The notes beneath the pieces are model-generated. The model saw only the letters and a program-made list of their open reading frames with translations, ran no database searches and was not told where the DNA came from. A program made the position numbers and the translations under genes. This document shows, one piece after another, positions 34,156 to 43,062 of a stretch of 64,000 nt of DNA. Source of the DNA: Chitinophaga oryzae (lineage in GTDB: Bacteria > Bacteroidota > Bacteroidia > Chitinophagales > Chitinophagaceae); contig NZ_CP051204.2 in the NCBI RefSeq assembly GCF_012516375.2, positions 5,952,001 through 6,016,000 of the forward strand, in the 5' to 3' direction. The first letter of the stretch is position 1, and each line of letters opens with the position of its first letter.

Positions 34156-35046
34156 ATGAAAACAGTATTTATGACGGGTGTAACCGGTTATATCGGCGGC
34201 TCCGTGGCAGCGCGGCTGCTGAAAGCAGGTTACCAGGTAAACGGATTGGTAAGAAATGAAAAAGATATTGCGGCGCTGACAGCCGTGGGCATTCAGCCTG
34301 TTGCAGGCTCACTCGAAGACGAAGCGGTCATAGCCAGGGAAGCCGCAGCCGCCGATGCCGTGATCAACACGGCGTCGGCAGACAACCCCTACGTGGTGGC
34401 CACTATCCTCGAGGCGCTGGCGGGCACCGATAAAAAATTCATCCACACTTCCGGCTCCAGCATCGCAGGTGATAAAGCTCGGGGCGCATATGCGGCCACC
34501 GAGCCGTATACGTTTATCCCGAAAAACCCGCGGCTGGAAAAAGCGGCGCGCGTGGCGATAGACAGGGCCGTGCTGGCGGCCGAAGGCCATTACAGCGTCA
34601 TATGCCCTACGATGATATACGGCACAGGCACCGGTATCAAGAAGGACTCCGTACAAGTGCCGATGCTGACGGAAGCCGCCAGGGAAACCGGTCATGGCGT
34701 ATACATCGGCGCAGGCGAAAACCGCTGGTCCAATGTGCACATCGAAGACCTGGCCAACCTTTACCTGCTGGTACTGGAACAGGCGCCCTCCGGCAGTTTC
34801 TACTATGCGGAGAACGGTATCCTCTCGCTGAAAGAGATCGCAGTGGCGATCAGCAAATCACTGGGCTTCGGCGGGAAAACCGCTTCCATCACCATAGAAG
34901 AAGCTATACGCCGCTGGGGCATGGAAGGCGCACACTTCGGACTGGGGTCCAACAGTATCGTTTCTTCAGTGGCCGCCCATAACCTGGGCTGGCTACCGGT
35001 ACACAACAACCTGTTGTCAACGATCATCAAAAACGATCGCGACTGA
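34156..35046 (+). CDS. NAD-dependent epimerase/dehydratase family protein
   Basis: 296 residues, an extended SDR. The N-terminal motif TGVTGYIGGSVAARLLKAGY binds NAD(P). NTASADNPYVVATILEAL and HTSGSSIAGDKARGAY follow, but a clear YxxxK pair is not in its usual context (the segment ERKN is absent), so catalytic type is uncertain. It resembles a stress-linked group of putative epimerases. Monocistronic; it converges on a very small ORF at 35052. Confidence 0.85.
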   Translation: MKTVFMTGVTGYIGGSVAARLLKAGYQVNGLVRNEKDIAALTAVGIQPVAGSLEDEAVIAREAAAADAVINTASADNPYVVATILEALAGTDKKFIHTSGSSIAGDKARGAYAATEPYTFIPKNPRLEKAARVAIDRAVLAAEGHYSVICPTMIYGTGTGIKKDSVQVPMLTEAARETGHGVYIGAGENRWSNVHIEDLANLYLLVLEQAPSGSFYYAENGILSLKEIAVAISKSLGFGGKTASITIEEAIRRWGMEGAHFGLGSNSIVSSVAAHNLGWLPVHNNLLSTIIKNDRD

Positions 35047-35051
35047 TATAT

Positions 35052-35225
35052 TTAATAAGGCCGGGGCTTCTCCCGCTCCGGTCTTTCTTCCCGCTCTTCT
35101 GATACGGTTTCTGTGCCCTCAAAAGCGCCGCCGGAGCCATCGTGAATAATGACCGGTTCTGCCGGCTGCGTGTCTGTCTGATCGGGCTTCGGGCTATTCT
35201 CTGCGGGTATAATCATTGATTCCAT
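35052..35225 (-). CDS. Small acidic/charged hypothetical protein (57 aa)
   Basis: A 57-codon frame from ATG 35225 to TAA 35052. It begins MESMIIPAENSPKPDQTD and ends in a Glu/Arg-rich tail (SEEREERPEREKPRPY). No signal peptide, Cys or membrane segment; it is probably disordered. The composition and codon use resemble the neighbouring genes. It fills an otherwise empty gap and is divergent from the phosphatase gene. Translation is not proven. Confidence 0.45.
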   Translation of the reverse strand: MESMIIPAENSPKPDQTDTQPAEPVIIHDGSGGAFEGTETVSEEREERPEREKPRPY

Positions 35226-35292
35226 ATGGCAAAAATATGGAATATCCCTGCGCTTTCCGTCTAATTAACCTGAATTTACGGTCGCGGTTTTT

Positions 35293-35300
35293 TATCTTTG
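35293..35300 (+). promoter_or_regulatory. -7 box of the histidine phosphatase gene
   Basis: TATCTTTG is an exact TAnnTTTG match, 27 bp before the ATG at 35327. It lies inside the 5' extension of the frame, which supports the internal ATG as the true start. Confidence 0.55.
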
Positions 35301-35326
35301 TTACCCGAAAAAACGAGCAGACATTT

Positions 35327-35914
35327 ATGGTGACCCGTATTGCAATTATTCGTCATGGTACTACTTCCTGGAACAAAGCAGGCCGACTGCAAGGCTATTC
35401 TGATATCCCCCTCGATGAAGAAGGCCTGGAACAGGCCCGTAAACTGGGATTGCGTCTCGCCGGCCAGCCATGGGACATCGTCTGCTCCAGCCACCTGATC
35501 CGCGCCCGGCAAACAGCGGCCATTATTGCCGAACAGCTGGGCATCGACACCATCTGGCAGGACCAACGCATCGGGGAAGCCGGCGGCGGACTGATAGAAG
35601 GCACTACCGAAACGGAACGCCTCGAAAAATGGGGGCCCGACTGGAAACTGCAGGACCTCGGCATGGAATCCAACGCGTCTGTACTCGCAAGGGGCATGTC
35701 TTTCCTCGATGAACTCGTCGCCACCGAAAAAGGCAAACAGGTCCTGATCGTTACCCACGGCAGCTTTATCCGCCAGATGCTGGCCCACCTCCTGCCTCAC
35801 CTCCCACCGCCGCCTCCCATGAAAAACACGTCCATCACCCACCTGGAACTGACAGAAGGCAAATGGGAATGCCCGCTGTTCAACTGTGTGGAACACCTCG
35901 AATCCGCTTCATAA
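35327..35914 (+). CDS. Histidine phosphatase family protein
   Basis: 195 residues from ATG 35327 (MVTRIAIIRHGTTSWNKAGR). The RHG catalytic motif with phospho-accepting His is at residues 9-11, followed by LQGYSDIPLDEEGLEQARKL. The second His is in LIVTHGSFIRQML. Phosphoglycerate mutase-like superfamily; it may be a cobalamin-pathway, sugar phosphate or broad phosphatase. A promoter -7 box precedes this start. A terminator follows it. Confidence 0.9.
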   Translation: MVTRIAIIRHGTTSWNKAGRLQGYSDIPLDEEGLEQARKLGLRLAGQPWDIVCSSHLIRARQTAAIIAEQLGIDTIWQDQRIGEAGGGLIEGTTETERLEKWGPDWKLQDLGMESNASVLARGMSFLDELVATEKGKQVLIVTHGSFIRQMLAHLLPHLPPPPPMKNTSITHLELTEGKWECPLFNCVEHLESAS

Positions 35915-35918
35915 AAAA

Positions 35919-35944
35919 GGCGCCTCATCGCGAGATGAGACGCC
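35919..35944. terminator. Bidirectional terminator
   Basis: GGCG-C-CTCATC, loop GCGA, GATGAG-A-CGCC form an 11-bp stem with one mismatch, preceded by six A. It serves the phosphatase gene and the convergent M43 protease gene. Confidence 0.65.
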
Positions 35945-35968
35945 CGGTATTTGTTGACCAGTCAGGAA

Positions 35969-38900
35969 CTACTTCACCACTTTCACGCTGATGCGTTCAA
36001 AACCATGGGAGATATCTACCAGGTAGATACCGGATGGTAAGGTGGAAAGACTGTTTACCTGTATGTTGTTCATACCTTTGATCACCTGCGCGCGCTGCTC
36101 TTTCACGATATGGCCGTCCAGGCCATATAACCGCACGATCACCGGCCCTTCGTAGCCGGATTGAAAATACAGCTGTATACGGTCGTTAAACGGACTGGTA
36201 GCCGTGAGCACCGGTTTGTTAACGATCGCTTTCGTCATCAGGACGGAACCTCCCGTCACTTTGATCCTGTAATCTTCCACTTCTCCCTGGTAGTTATCCA
36301 CGCCACAGGGTTTCACATTGCTGCCATAACCCATGCGTACCCGCATCAGCGTTTCACCGTTCTTCGCATTGGCGGGCACCGCAATGGTCTGGCTGAACGG
36401 ACCGCTGCCGCGTTTCACATACACTTTCTCCGTCGTGTCGTTCAGGTGTTTGTCGCCATTCCAGTCTATCCATACCGCTACGGAAATGTCCCGCCAGTAT
36501 TCTACGCCGAGATTAACCTCCAGCTGGTAAGACTGACCGGCGGTCACGTTGGCTGTCAGCGCCGTGAAGTCTTTATAGCCGTCCCACTGTGAACTGTTGT
36601 CCACGTTGGCGAAGCGTACGCGGGTAATGCTGTTGTAGTTCAGCGCCGTGCCGGCGGTGCAGTAATCCTGTACCCTGAAGCCGGTATCCTGCGGCGGCAC
36701 AGACGATGTTTGTCCCGCTTTGATGCTGCCGCCGGGTAATGTATTGTAAGCATAGTCCATCAGCGTATAGCTGCTGCCGTTAGCATTCACTTTAAAACGG
36801 AACCAGCCATAGAAGTTTTCGCCGCCGGAGGAGAAAGTAAACCCGGCATAGGCCGTCTGACCTTTCCACACCGTATACGAGGCCGTGGTGAGGTCATGCT
36901 CATTCGGGTAGTCACCGCCCGCCACGAAATTGGAGCTGTTGCTGATCACGGTGTTGGCAGGCAGCATACTGATGTTCCTGGTAGTGCCTTCGGACACGAT
37001 GGGTTTCTTGTAGGTCTCCAACCGCAGCTTGCCGCTGTCGGACCACAGGCCATAGGCCGCATCAGCGTTATTGTCCACGAGGAAATAGTACCAGTTGCTG
37101 GTGGCGTTGATGGTATAGGTAGCATCATCCACGTCCACATATTTGACCTGGTAAGGATCGCGGAAATTGAAGCTCAGCTGTTTCTGGCTGCTGTCCGGCG
37201 CCTGCGCGTTGCTGAACGCTGCCGGCAGGAAGGTAAGCGTGGCAGTAGCGCTATTGGCCGCAGCATGGCTGGTGGCTTTACCGGTAAAGGTCAAACGTGC
37301 CGTTGTATTATTGACAGCGGTGAGTTTTGCCGTAAGGCCGGCAGGCAGGTTGCTGACAGTATAATGCGTATTGGCGGTGAAGGTGCCCGAACTGAGGACG
37401 AAGGTATTCCCCAGCACGCCCACCTCAGCGGTGTCGGGCATGGCGCCATCGTTGGCCAGCGGTTCGCGGAAAGCCGTTTTAGACCAGGAAAGGGTAGCCT
37501 TACCGGCATCGCCTGTCCGGATGCTGCCGTTGGGTTGCTGGTTCCAGGCGTAGTCCCTGATGGTGAAGCCAGTGCCGTCGGCAGCTACGCTGATACGCAT
37601 CCAGCCGTAACGCGGCTTGCCGTTCATCGTGAACTTCAGGCCGATATAAGCTGTTTTACCGGCCCACTTCGTATAGGCGGCACTGCAAATATCGTGTTCG
37701 TTGGGATACGCGCCACCCGACACAAAGTTGGACGTGTCGCCGATGTTGGTATTGACCGCCAGCGGAGTGATATTGCGGGTACTACCTTCACTGACCGCTG
37801 CTTTCTGATAGGTTTCAAAACGGAGTTTATTGTTGTCGAACCAGCCGCCATATTCTGCGTCGCCAGAGCCGAAGCGGATAAACAGCCAGGGGTTGCTGCT
37901 GTTGATCGTCACGTCGGCCATATCTGTATAAACGATCCTGTACGGATCGATAAAGTGGATGGCAAACACGAGATAGTTGCGGTACAGGGAGCCTGTGCCA
38001 CCCTGGACAGCCGCATTCAGGAAAGTGACTTTTACGCTATCGGCGTTGTTGGCAGCCGTATGCTGGCTTGCGGTGCCGGTGAAGGTCAGGAGGGCGGTTT
38101 TATTGTTCACCACCTGTATCTGCGCCGTCAGGCCGGCGGGAGTGTTCTGCACGGTAAAATGAGTGCCGGCGGTGAGTACGCCGCTGCCAATGGCAAACTG
38201 TGCGCCGCCCAGCAGTTTCAGTGTATCCGTTCCCGTGACCACGCCGTTGTTAACGTCGCTTTCGTTGAAGAGGGTGAAGTTGGGCACCAGCCGTTTTACG
38301 CTGTCGGGCAACAAGGTAGCGGCCAGGTTGGCGGCGCTCCAGAGGTTGCTGCGCTGCGCCACGTTGCTGGTAAGCGCTGCCAGCATACGGTCGCCCTGCC
38401 CGGTGGTAAACATTTTGGCGCAATTGGAGTAGTCCATGTAGTTCTCTACGTTGGCCACAGCGCCGCACCAGTTGGCATTGACATTGCAACCGCCGTAGTT
38501 GGACTGTGTGGGCGGCGTATCGTCCACCTCATCACCAGGGGCGGTACATCCGTTTTCAAACGTATGCTGCAGGTTCAGGAAGTGCCCTACTTCGTGCGTC
38601 AGTACTCTTTTCATATAGGCGCTGCCGTTTTCCGAGCTGCCTATGCCGGGAGCGCCCAGGTAACGCCAGTTATAGACGATGCCATCGAGGTGGTTGTTGG
38701 CCACCCAGTCGTCCGGCAGATAAGACCACCCGGAATTGTTGTACACGCCTTTCTGTTCTACTTCACTCACAATCCAGATGTTGAGGTATTTGTTGCCCGG
38801 CCAGTAAGAAACGCTTTTCACGGCTGCACCGGTACCGTCCGGCGCACGGCCGTCCAGGTCATTATAATGATAGGTCACGCCGTTGGTGGGGTTTCCCTGC

Positions 38901-39331
38901 GGGTCAATATCCGCCAACCGGAAAGTGATGTGCAGGTTGGCCGCATTGCCAATAAAGCGCGGATCGATCGTTGCATAATCTGTGTTCAGCAGGTTATAAT
39001 CCTGGTTGAGGATATCGATCGCGGAGCGGATTTGTTCCAGGGTGACCTTATAAGGGTTCACCGGGTCATTGACGTGAAAAACCACCGGGATAGTATACTG
39101 TACCGGCCCGGCCAGCGCGGCCCTCTGCTGGCGCATGGCGGCAATGATCTTCCTGAGCTGCGCTTCCTGGCGGACAGCGGCCTGCCGGGAAGCGGGATTT
39201 TTTTTGTACAGTTCCTGCATGGCTTTTGAGGAAGAACAGTGGTCCGGCAGTGGCGCCTGCTGGGCAACGGCCCAATGGCTCACCGACAGACATAACAATA
39301 GCGTTATTATCTTTCGTGATAAAGGTGACAT
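35969..39331 (-). CDS. Secreted M43 zinc metalloprotease with GEVED and T9SS domains
   Basis: 1120 residues. Signal peptide (ends AVAQQ). The pappalysin-like M43 catalytic domain has HEVGHFLNLQH at 246-256, the full HExxHxxGxxH-type zinc site except that the Gly position is Asn. Two similar modules of about 260 residues follow (roughly 345-610 and 612-870; shared pieces FTGTASQH/FTGKATSH and SGGAYPNEHD/AGGDYPNEHD). Then comes a GEVED domain (YQGEVEDYRIKV) and a type A C-terminal sorting domain (LYGLDGHIVKEQ, LPSGIYLVDI). It should be exported by the type IX system and attached to or released from the cell surface to degrade proteins. Confidence 0.92.
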   Translation of the reverse strand: MSPLSRKIITLLLCLSVSHWAVAQQAPLPDHCSSSKAMQELYKKNPASRQAAVRQEAQLRKIIAAMRQQRAALAGPVQYTIPVVFHVNDPVNPYKVTLEQIRSAIDILNQDYNLLNTDYATIDPRFIGNAANLHITFRLADIDPQGNPTNGVTYHYNDLDGRAPDGTGAAVKSVSYWPGNKYLNIWIVSEVEQKGVYNNSGWSYLPDDWVANNHLDGIVYNWRYLGAPGIGSSENGSAYMKRVLTHEVGHFLNLQHTFENGCTAPGDEVDDTPPTQSNYGGCNVNANWCGAVANVENYMDYSNCAKMFTTGQGDRMLAALTSNVAQRSNLWSAANLAATLLPDSVKRLVPNFTLFNESDVNNGVVTGTDTLKLLGGAQFAIGSGVLTAGTHFTVQNTPAGLTAQIQVVNNKTALLTFTGTASQHTAANNADSVKVTFLNAAVQGGTGSLYRNYLVFAIHFIDPYRIVYTDMADVTINSSNPWLFIRFGSGDAEYGGWFDNNKLRFETYQKAAVSEGSTRNITPLAVNTNIGDTSNFVSGGAYPNEHDICSAAYTKWAGKTAYIGLKFTMNGKPRYGWMRISVAADGTGFTIRDYAWNQQPNGSIRTGDAGKATLSWSKTAFREPLANDGAMPDTAEVGVLGNTFVLSSGTFTANTHYTVSNLPAGLTAKLTAVNNTTARLTFTGKATSHAAANSATATLTFLPAAFSNAQAPDSSQKQLSFNFRDPYQVKYVDVDDATYTINATSNWYYFLVDNNADAAYGLWSDSGKLRLETYKKPIVSEGTTRNISMLPANTVISNSSNFVAGGDYPNEHDLTTASYTVWKGQTAYAGFTFSSGGENFYGWFRFKVNANGSSYTLMDYAYNTLPGGSIKAGQTSSVPPQDTGFRVQDYCTAGTALNYNSITRVRFANVDNSSQWDGYKDFTALTANVTAGQSYQLEVNLGVEYWRDISVAVWIDWNGDKHLNDTTEKVYVKRGSGPFSQTIAVPANAKNGETLMRVRMGYGSNVKPCGVDNYQGEVEDYRIKVTGGSVLMTKAIVNKPVLTATSPFNDRIQLYFQSGYEGPVIVRLYGLDGHIVKEQRAQVIKGMNNIQVNSLSTLPSGIYLVDISHGFERISVKVVK

Positions 39332-39896
39332 ATAATCGGTTTAAGAGTGTGGACAAAGGAAGTACTATCCGCAGCAGCGTGCTGCGGCAGTATATGTAAT
39401 AGCAGTAATGGCCGCACATGGGCAGCAGGATAAGGGCAGACACAGGGTGTCTTTAAACAGGGAAGAATTCTATTTCATACAGTGGTTTTTATGGGTTCAT
39501 AATGGCCAATCAGGATAGCGCAACCCGGCAATACCGGTGAGAGCCGGGCATAGGCAAACAAGAGCAGTTTTGGTTCTTACTTGGTTGATATCACAGGTTC
39601 TTTGATTCTGTGCTCTCTAACATACTACAACTTCACGAATTTAACGGAGTATGGGTTAACAGGGTGCCCTGAAATTGATGACTTATGAGCAGATATTAAC
39701 ATAATCCCCGGGCTCATGCCCGGGGCAACAATGTTATCAGGTTTCTACGGGTGCGCAGTTCTGTTATTTATAAAGACGATTTTTTAGGTCCGGAGCTACC
39801 GGGACATTTTATGCTTAAAATGTAAATGCATCCTTAGAAGGGATTTGAATAACATCAGTTTCCCCGGCATAAGCCCGGGGAAACTAAGATGGTATG
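39332..39896. other. Intergenic region with second REP-like pair
   Basis: 565 bp without a gene. The left part carries the protease promoter. At 39706-39725 is a hairpin CCCCGGGC-TCAT-GCCCGGGG, followed by CAACAATGTTATCAGG. At 39841-39884 is GGATTTGAATAACATC, then a second hairpin with 10-bp arms (GTTTCCCCGG and complement, 39858-39884). Architecture and the 16-bp tail match the RAYT-linked REP doublet at 19.9-20.1 kb, but the stem sequence differs and no transposase is present. Confidence 0.75.
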
Positions 39897-41411
39897 CTAT
39901 TGCGCTGTTCCTGTAAAGGTAATCACGCTGGTGGGCGGCACTACCACTACAAAGCTGCCATCCGCCTGCGGCGCCAGCGGAGCGCTTTGCTGCCAGTGCG
40001 CAGTGGTGTTGTCTGCGGTCAGATAAGAAGTGATCTGGCTGCTGGCGAAGCCGGAAAGCTTCAACCGCGTACGGGTTTCAGCGCCGCCGGGATTAACGAT
40101 CACCACGCTGAATTTGCCGGTGGCAGGATCTTTCCAGGCAGATACTTTCAGGGTAGTGTTGTTGGCCAATGCGGAATTAAAACGGTAATAACCGGCGTGT
40201 ACAAACCGGGAGTACTGCCCCATCACATCGTAAGTTTTGGGATAGTCGAGCGAGCCGTCTCCGTTGGTACAGATCAGTGATTCGTTGTTACGGATGGCCA
40301 GCATGCCTAACCAGTATACATAGGCGTTCACGTTACACTCGGCGAGAAACTTGTGCATGTTGATGGCAAGCTTCAGACCACCGGTCATGGTGTTATCGTA
40401 TACGCCGCTGTCGTCGGAAGCTTCTGTCATCCAGACAGGACGGTTGCCGGTAGCGTAGTTCCACGTTTTCGGGTCCTGGTTCAGCCCGCGTTTGCCGAGG
40501 ATGAGGTCACCGATTTCCACGTAGCCATGGCCGGCGAGGATGTCTACATTGCTTTTGTCCATGCCGGACAGGAAGCTGTTGGCCGTGCCCCAGGCGGCAT
40601 TTTCGGAAGAAATGATTTTCACGGTGTTCAGCCCTTTGGCGTTTAAAGCAGGCCGGAGATTGTTGGAGATAAACTCTCCCAGGTGGGAAGCGGTCCAATA
40701 GGAAGCGGCCCAGTCGGAGAATACGTTCTCCGGCTCATTACTTGGCGACACTGCGTAAAAGTTGATGCCTTCGTTCTGATAGGCTTTGGTGAAGCCGGCA
40801 ACGTAATTGGCAAAATCTGTGGAGCAACAGCTGTAATTAAGGCCGTTGAAGTTTTTGGCGCTCTCCTGGGAGGTGTTGGTCTTCATGTACAGCGGCGGTG
40901 TCCAGGTGCTGGCCACCATGATGGGCACCTGATGCCGTTCTTTTAGTTTCTTCAGTATCCACAGTTGTGCCAGCTGCGCTTTCTGGTTGCTGTTGAGCGC
41001 CTGGTAAGCCGCACTGGCAGGGTCCATATCGATACTGGCGCCTGCCGGCTGAATAGTCACCGTGCCGGTGGTTTTGTCGAACGGATAGTGGTACATTACT
41101 TCACCGCGGACGATGTTCAGTTGCAGTCCATCGACGCCCCAGAGTTGCTTCATAATGCTGTCACGTTTGGGTGACTCAAAGAACGGTGTGGCGCGGCCGG
41201 CAAAAGCGCCGAAGCCTTCTATCCGCTGGTAGGTGGTGCCCCAGTTCAGGGTGATGTTGGCAGTGTCTGTGACCAGTGCGGCCGCCACAATGCCGTTGGA
41301 AAGTTTACCGCTGACGGTGTTTTGCAGATCGTCCCGCATGTTTTTGGTGCACGCGGTGGCCAATGCTATGGCCAGTAAGGACAGGGAAATGCCTGGCAGA
41401 TTTTTTTTCAT
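39897..41411 (-). CDS. Glycoside hydrolase family 30 lipoprotein
   Basis: 504 residues. A lipoprotein signal (AIALATACTKN) suggests outer membrane anchoring. GH30 features: IEGFGAFAGRATPFFES near the start, acid/base Glu226 in AVSPSNEPENVF, nucleophile Glu330 in PVWMTEASDDSG, and a C-terminal beta-sandwich. Family members are beta-1,6-glucanases, glucuronoxylanases or glucocerebrosidases. It is divergent from a GH16 gene, so a beta-1,6/1,3-glucan target is plausible (inference). Confidence 0.9.
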   Translation of the reverse strand: MKKNLPGISLSLLAIALATACTKNMRDDLQNTVSGKLSNGIVAAALVTDTANITLNWGTTYQRIEGFGAFAGRATPFFESPKRDSIMKQLWGVDGLQLNIVRGEVMYHYPFDKTTGTVTIQPAGASIDMDPASAAYQALNSNQKAQLAQLWILKKLKERHQVPIMVASTWTPPLYMKTNTSQESAKNFNGLNYSCCSTDFANYVAGFTKAYQNEGINFYAVSPSNEPENVFSDWAASYWTASHLGEFISNNLRPALNAKGLNTVKIISSENAAWGTANSFLSGMDKSNVDILAGHGYVEIGDLILGKRGLNQDPKTWNYATGNRPVWMTEASDDSGVYDNTMTGGLKLAINMHKFLAECNVNAYVYWLGMLAIRNNESLICTNGDGSLDYPKTYDVMGQYSRFVHAGYYRFNSALANNTTLKVSAWKDPATGKFSVVIVNPGGAETRTRLKLSGFASSQITSYLTADNTTAHWQQSAPLAPQADGSFVVVVPPTSVITFTGTAQ

Positions 41412-41627
41412 TGTTACGAGGATTTGGGTTTTATGGAAACAGGATAATAAAAACTACAGGTTTAAAATATGTATACTTCCCCAAAAATTGTTCACTGCCA
41501 CATACGGTAAAAACGGGTATCCATCTATCTCTTTCTAAAAATACTGATTATTTGGTTAACAAAAACTATACTTTTACAGAAACCGGGGGCATATAACAGA
41601 AAATTAATGTCCCGTCAAATGTGAACC

Positions 41628-42455
41628 ATGAAATACATGTTTTTATGCACCGCACTGCTGGCTGGTTTGTCAGCATGCAACACCACACGGCCTGCCACAG
41701 GCGCGCAACAACACCTCTACATTCAGCCGGAAGGCCGGTCCCCGCAGTCCTGGAAGCTGGTATGGGAGGATAACTTCAACGGTCCTACGCTGGACACTAC
41801 CAAATGGACGCGTATACCCCGCAACAACGCCGACTGGGGCAAACACATGACCAGCGACGACCGCTGTTACGACCTGAAAGACGGGAAACTGTATCTCCGT
41901 GGCATCAACAATCCCGATACCGCCAAAGACCCCAGGCCTTTTCTTACCGGCGGTATCTACAGCAAAGGGAAATTCGCTTTCCAGTACGGAAAGATAGAAA
42001 TCCGCGCCAAACTGGAATGTGCGCAGGGCGCCTGGCCCGCTATCTGGATGCTGGCAGAAAAAGATAAATACGGCGCCTATCCCCGCAACGGAGAAATCGA
42101 CATCATGGAGCACCTGAACTATGACAGTATCATTTATCAAACCACCCACTCCTATTATACCCTGGACCTGAAACAGACAGAGAAACCGCCGCATTCCGGG
42201 AAAGCAGCCCTGCGCAACGGTGAGTTCAACGTTTTCGGTGTCTCCTGGTACCCCGATAAGATCGTGTTCCTGCTCAACGGGAAAGAAACCTTCACCTATC
42301 CGCGGGTGGAAGGTGTGGACCCTTCACAATGGCCGTACGACCAGCCTTTTTATCTGCTGATAGATCAACAGCTGGGCGGCAACTGGGTAGGCAAGGTAAA
42401 TGCGAAAGACCTGCCGGTGCAGATGATCGTGGACTGGGTGAAGGTGTATCAGTAA
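41628..42455 (+). CDS. Glycoside hydrolase family 16 lipoprotein (laminarinase-like)
   Basis: 275 residues. Lipobox LLAGLSAC near the N-terminus, then the GH16 jelly roll: WEDNFNGPTLDTTKW, GKIEIRAKLECAQGAWPAIWML and the catalytic motif NGEIDIMEHLNYD with Glu156, Asp158 and Glu161. The E-I-D-I-M-E form is typical of beta-1,3(4)-glucanases. It is probably surface-anchored and acts with the divergent GH30. A strong terminator follows. Confidence 0.94.
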   Translation: MKYMFLCTALLAGLSACNTTRPATGAQQHLYIQPEGRSPQSWKLVWEDNFNGPTLDTTKWTRIPRNNADWGKHMTSDDRCYDLKDGKLYLRGINNPDTAKDPRPFLTGGIYSKGKFAFQYGKIEIRAKLECAQGAWPAIWMLAEKDKYGAYPRNGEIDIMEHLNYDSIIYQTTHSYYTLDLKQTEKPPHSGKAALRNGEFNVFGVSWYPDKIVFLLNGKETFTYPRVEGVDPSQWPYDQPFYLLIDQQLGGNWVGKVNAKDLPVQMIVDWVKVYQ

Positions 42456-42482
42456 TCTGCTTATCCCCATGATGTAATAAGG

Positions 42483-42509
42483 AGAGGTCAGGGTATTGCC
42501 CTGACCTCT
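42483..42509 (+). terminator. Rho-independent terminator of the GH16 gene
   Basis: AGAGGTCAGGG, loop TATTG, CCCTGACCTCT: a perfect 11-bp stem followed by TTTTGTTTT, 28 bp after the GH16 stop. Confidence 0.9.
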
Positions 42510-42576
42510 TTTGTTTTAGCCTCCGGCTGATATACCGTCCTGATTTATTTTTTTTGGCTGATAAAAATGGTTGATT

Positions 42577-42607
42577 TAATTTTGTAAGGTAAACTTATTA
42601 GTTTTAC
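42577..42607 (+). promoter_or_regulatory. Promoter and candidate MarR operator
   Basis: TAATTTTG (42577-42584) is an exact TAnnTTTG box, 38 bp before the marR-type ATG. Right after it, AAACT-TATT-AGTTT (42591-42604) is an inverted repeat, a candidate autoregulatory operator. Confidence 0.5.
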
Positions 42608-42622
42608 TACATAAACAAACTC

Positions 42623-43051
42623 ATGGATAATTTCGCCACTGCTTCTTCACTAAGGCTCAGTATCTCTAACCTGAACAAACGGCTGCGCAAACAGGTATAC
42701 GCTACAGAGGGTTTCTCGCTAAGCGAGCTCTCGGTCCTTTCCTATATATATCAGCAGGGGGCATTGTTCCCGTCGGAACTGGCGGAGCTGGTAAAAGTGA
42801 AGAACCAGTCCATGTCACAGATGCTTAACAACCTGGAAACGGAGGGGCTCATCACCCGCACCCAATCCATGGAAGACAAACGTAAAATGAGCGTGACCAT
42901 CACCCCCAAAGGGAAAAAAATGGTAGAGAAAACCCGGCATGAACGGGACGAATGGCTGGCGGCAGCGATCCATCATACATTATCCGCAGAAGAAAAAAAA
43001 CTGTTGTCCGCAGCGATACCGCTGCTCAGCAAACTTGCAGACTATAAATAA
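42623..43051 (+). CDS. MarR family transcriptional regulator
   Basis: 142 residues with the winged-helix fold: LSELSVLSYIYQQGALFPSEL, recognition helix VKNQSMSQMLNNLETEGLI, and the wing TRTQSMEDKRKMSVTITPKG. The first gene of a probable operon with an isochorismatase-like gene (11-bp gap) and an MFS exporter. MarR proteins usually repress such exporter operons until they bind an aromatic ligand. Confidence 0.92.
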   Translation: MDNFATASSLRLSISNLNKRLRKQVYATEGFSLSELSVLSYIYQQGALFPSELAELVKVKNQSMSQMLNNLETEGLITRTQSMEDKRKMSVTITPKGKKMVEKTRHERDEWLAAAIHHTLSAEEKKLLSAAIPLLSKLADYK

Positions 43052-43062
43052 ACCGTGGAACC

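Noticed and set aside
36896..39229. Plus-strand open frame of 777 codons antisense to the M43 protease gene
   Set aside because: It is the complement of a GC-rich gene with clear domains. The translated product has no recognisable domain and the frame is an artefact of codon bias.
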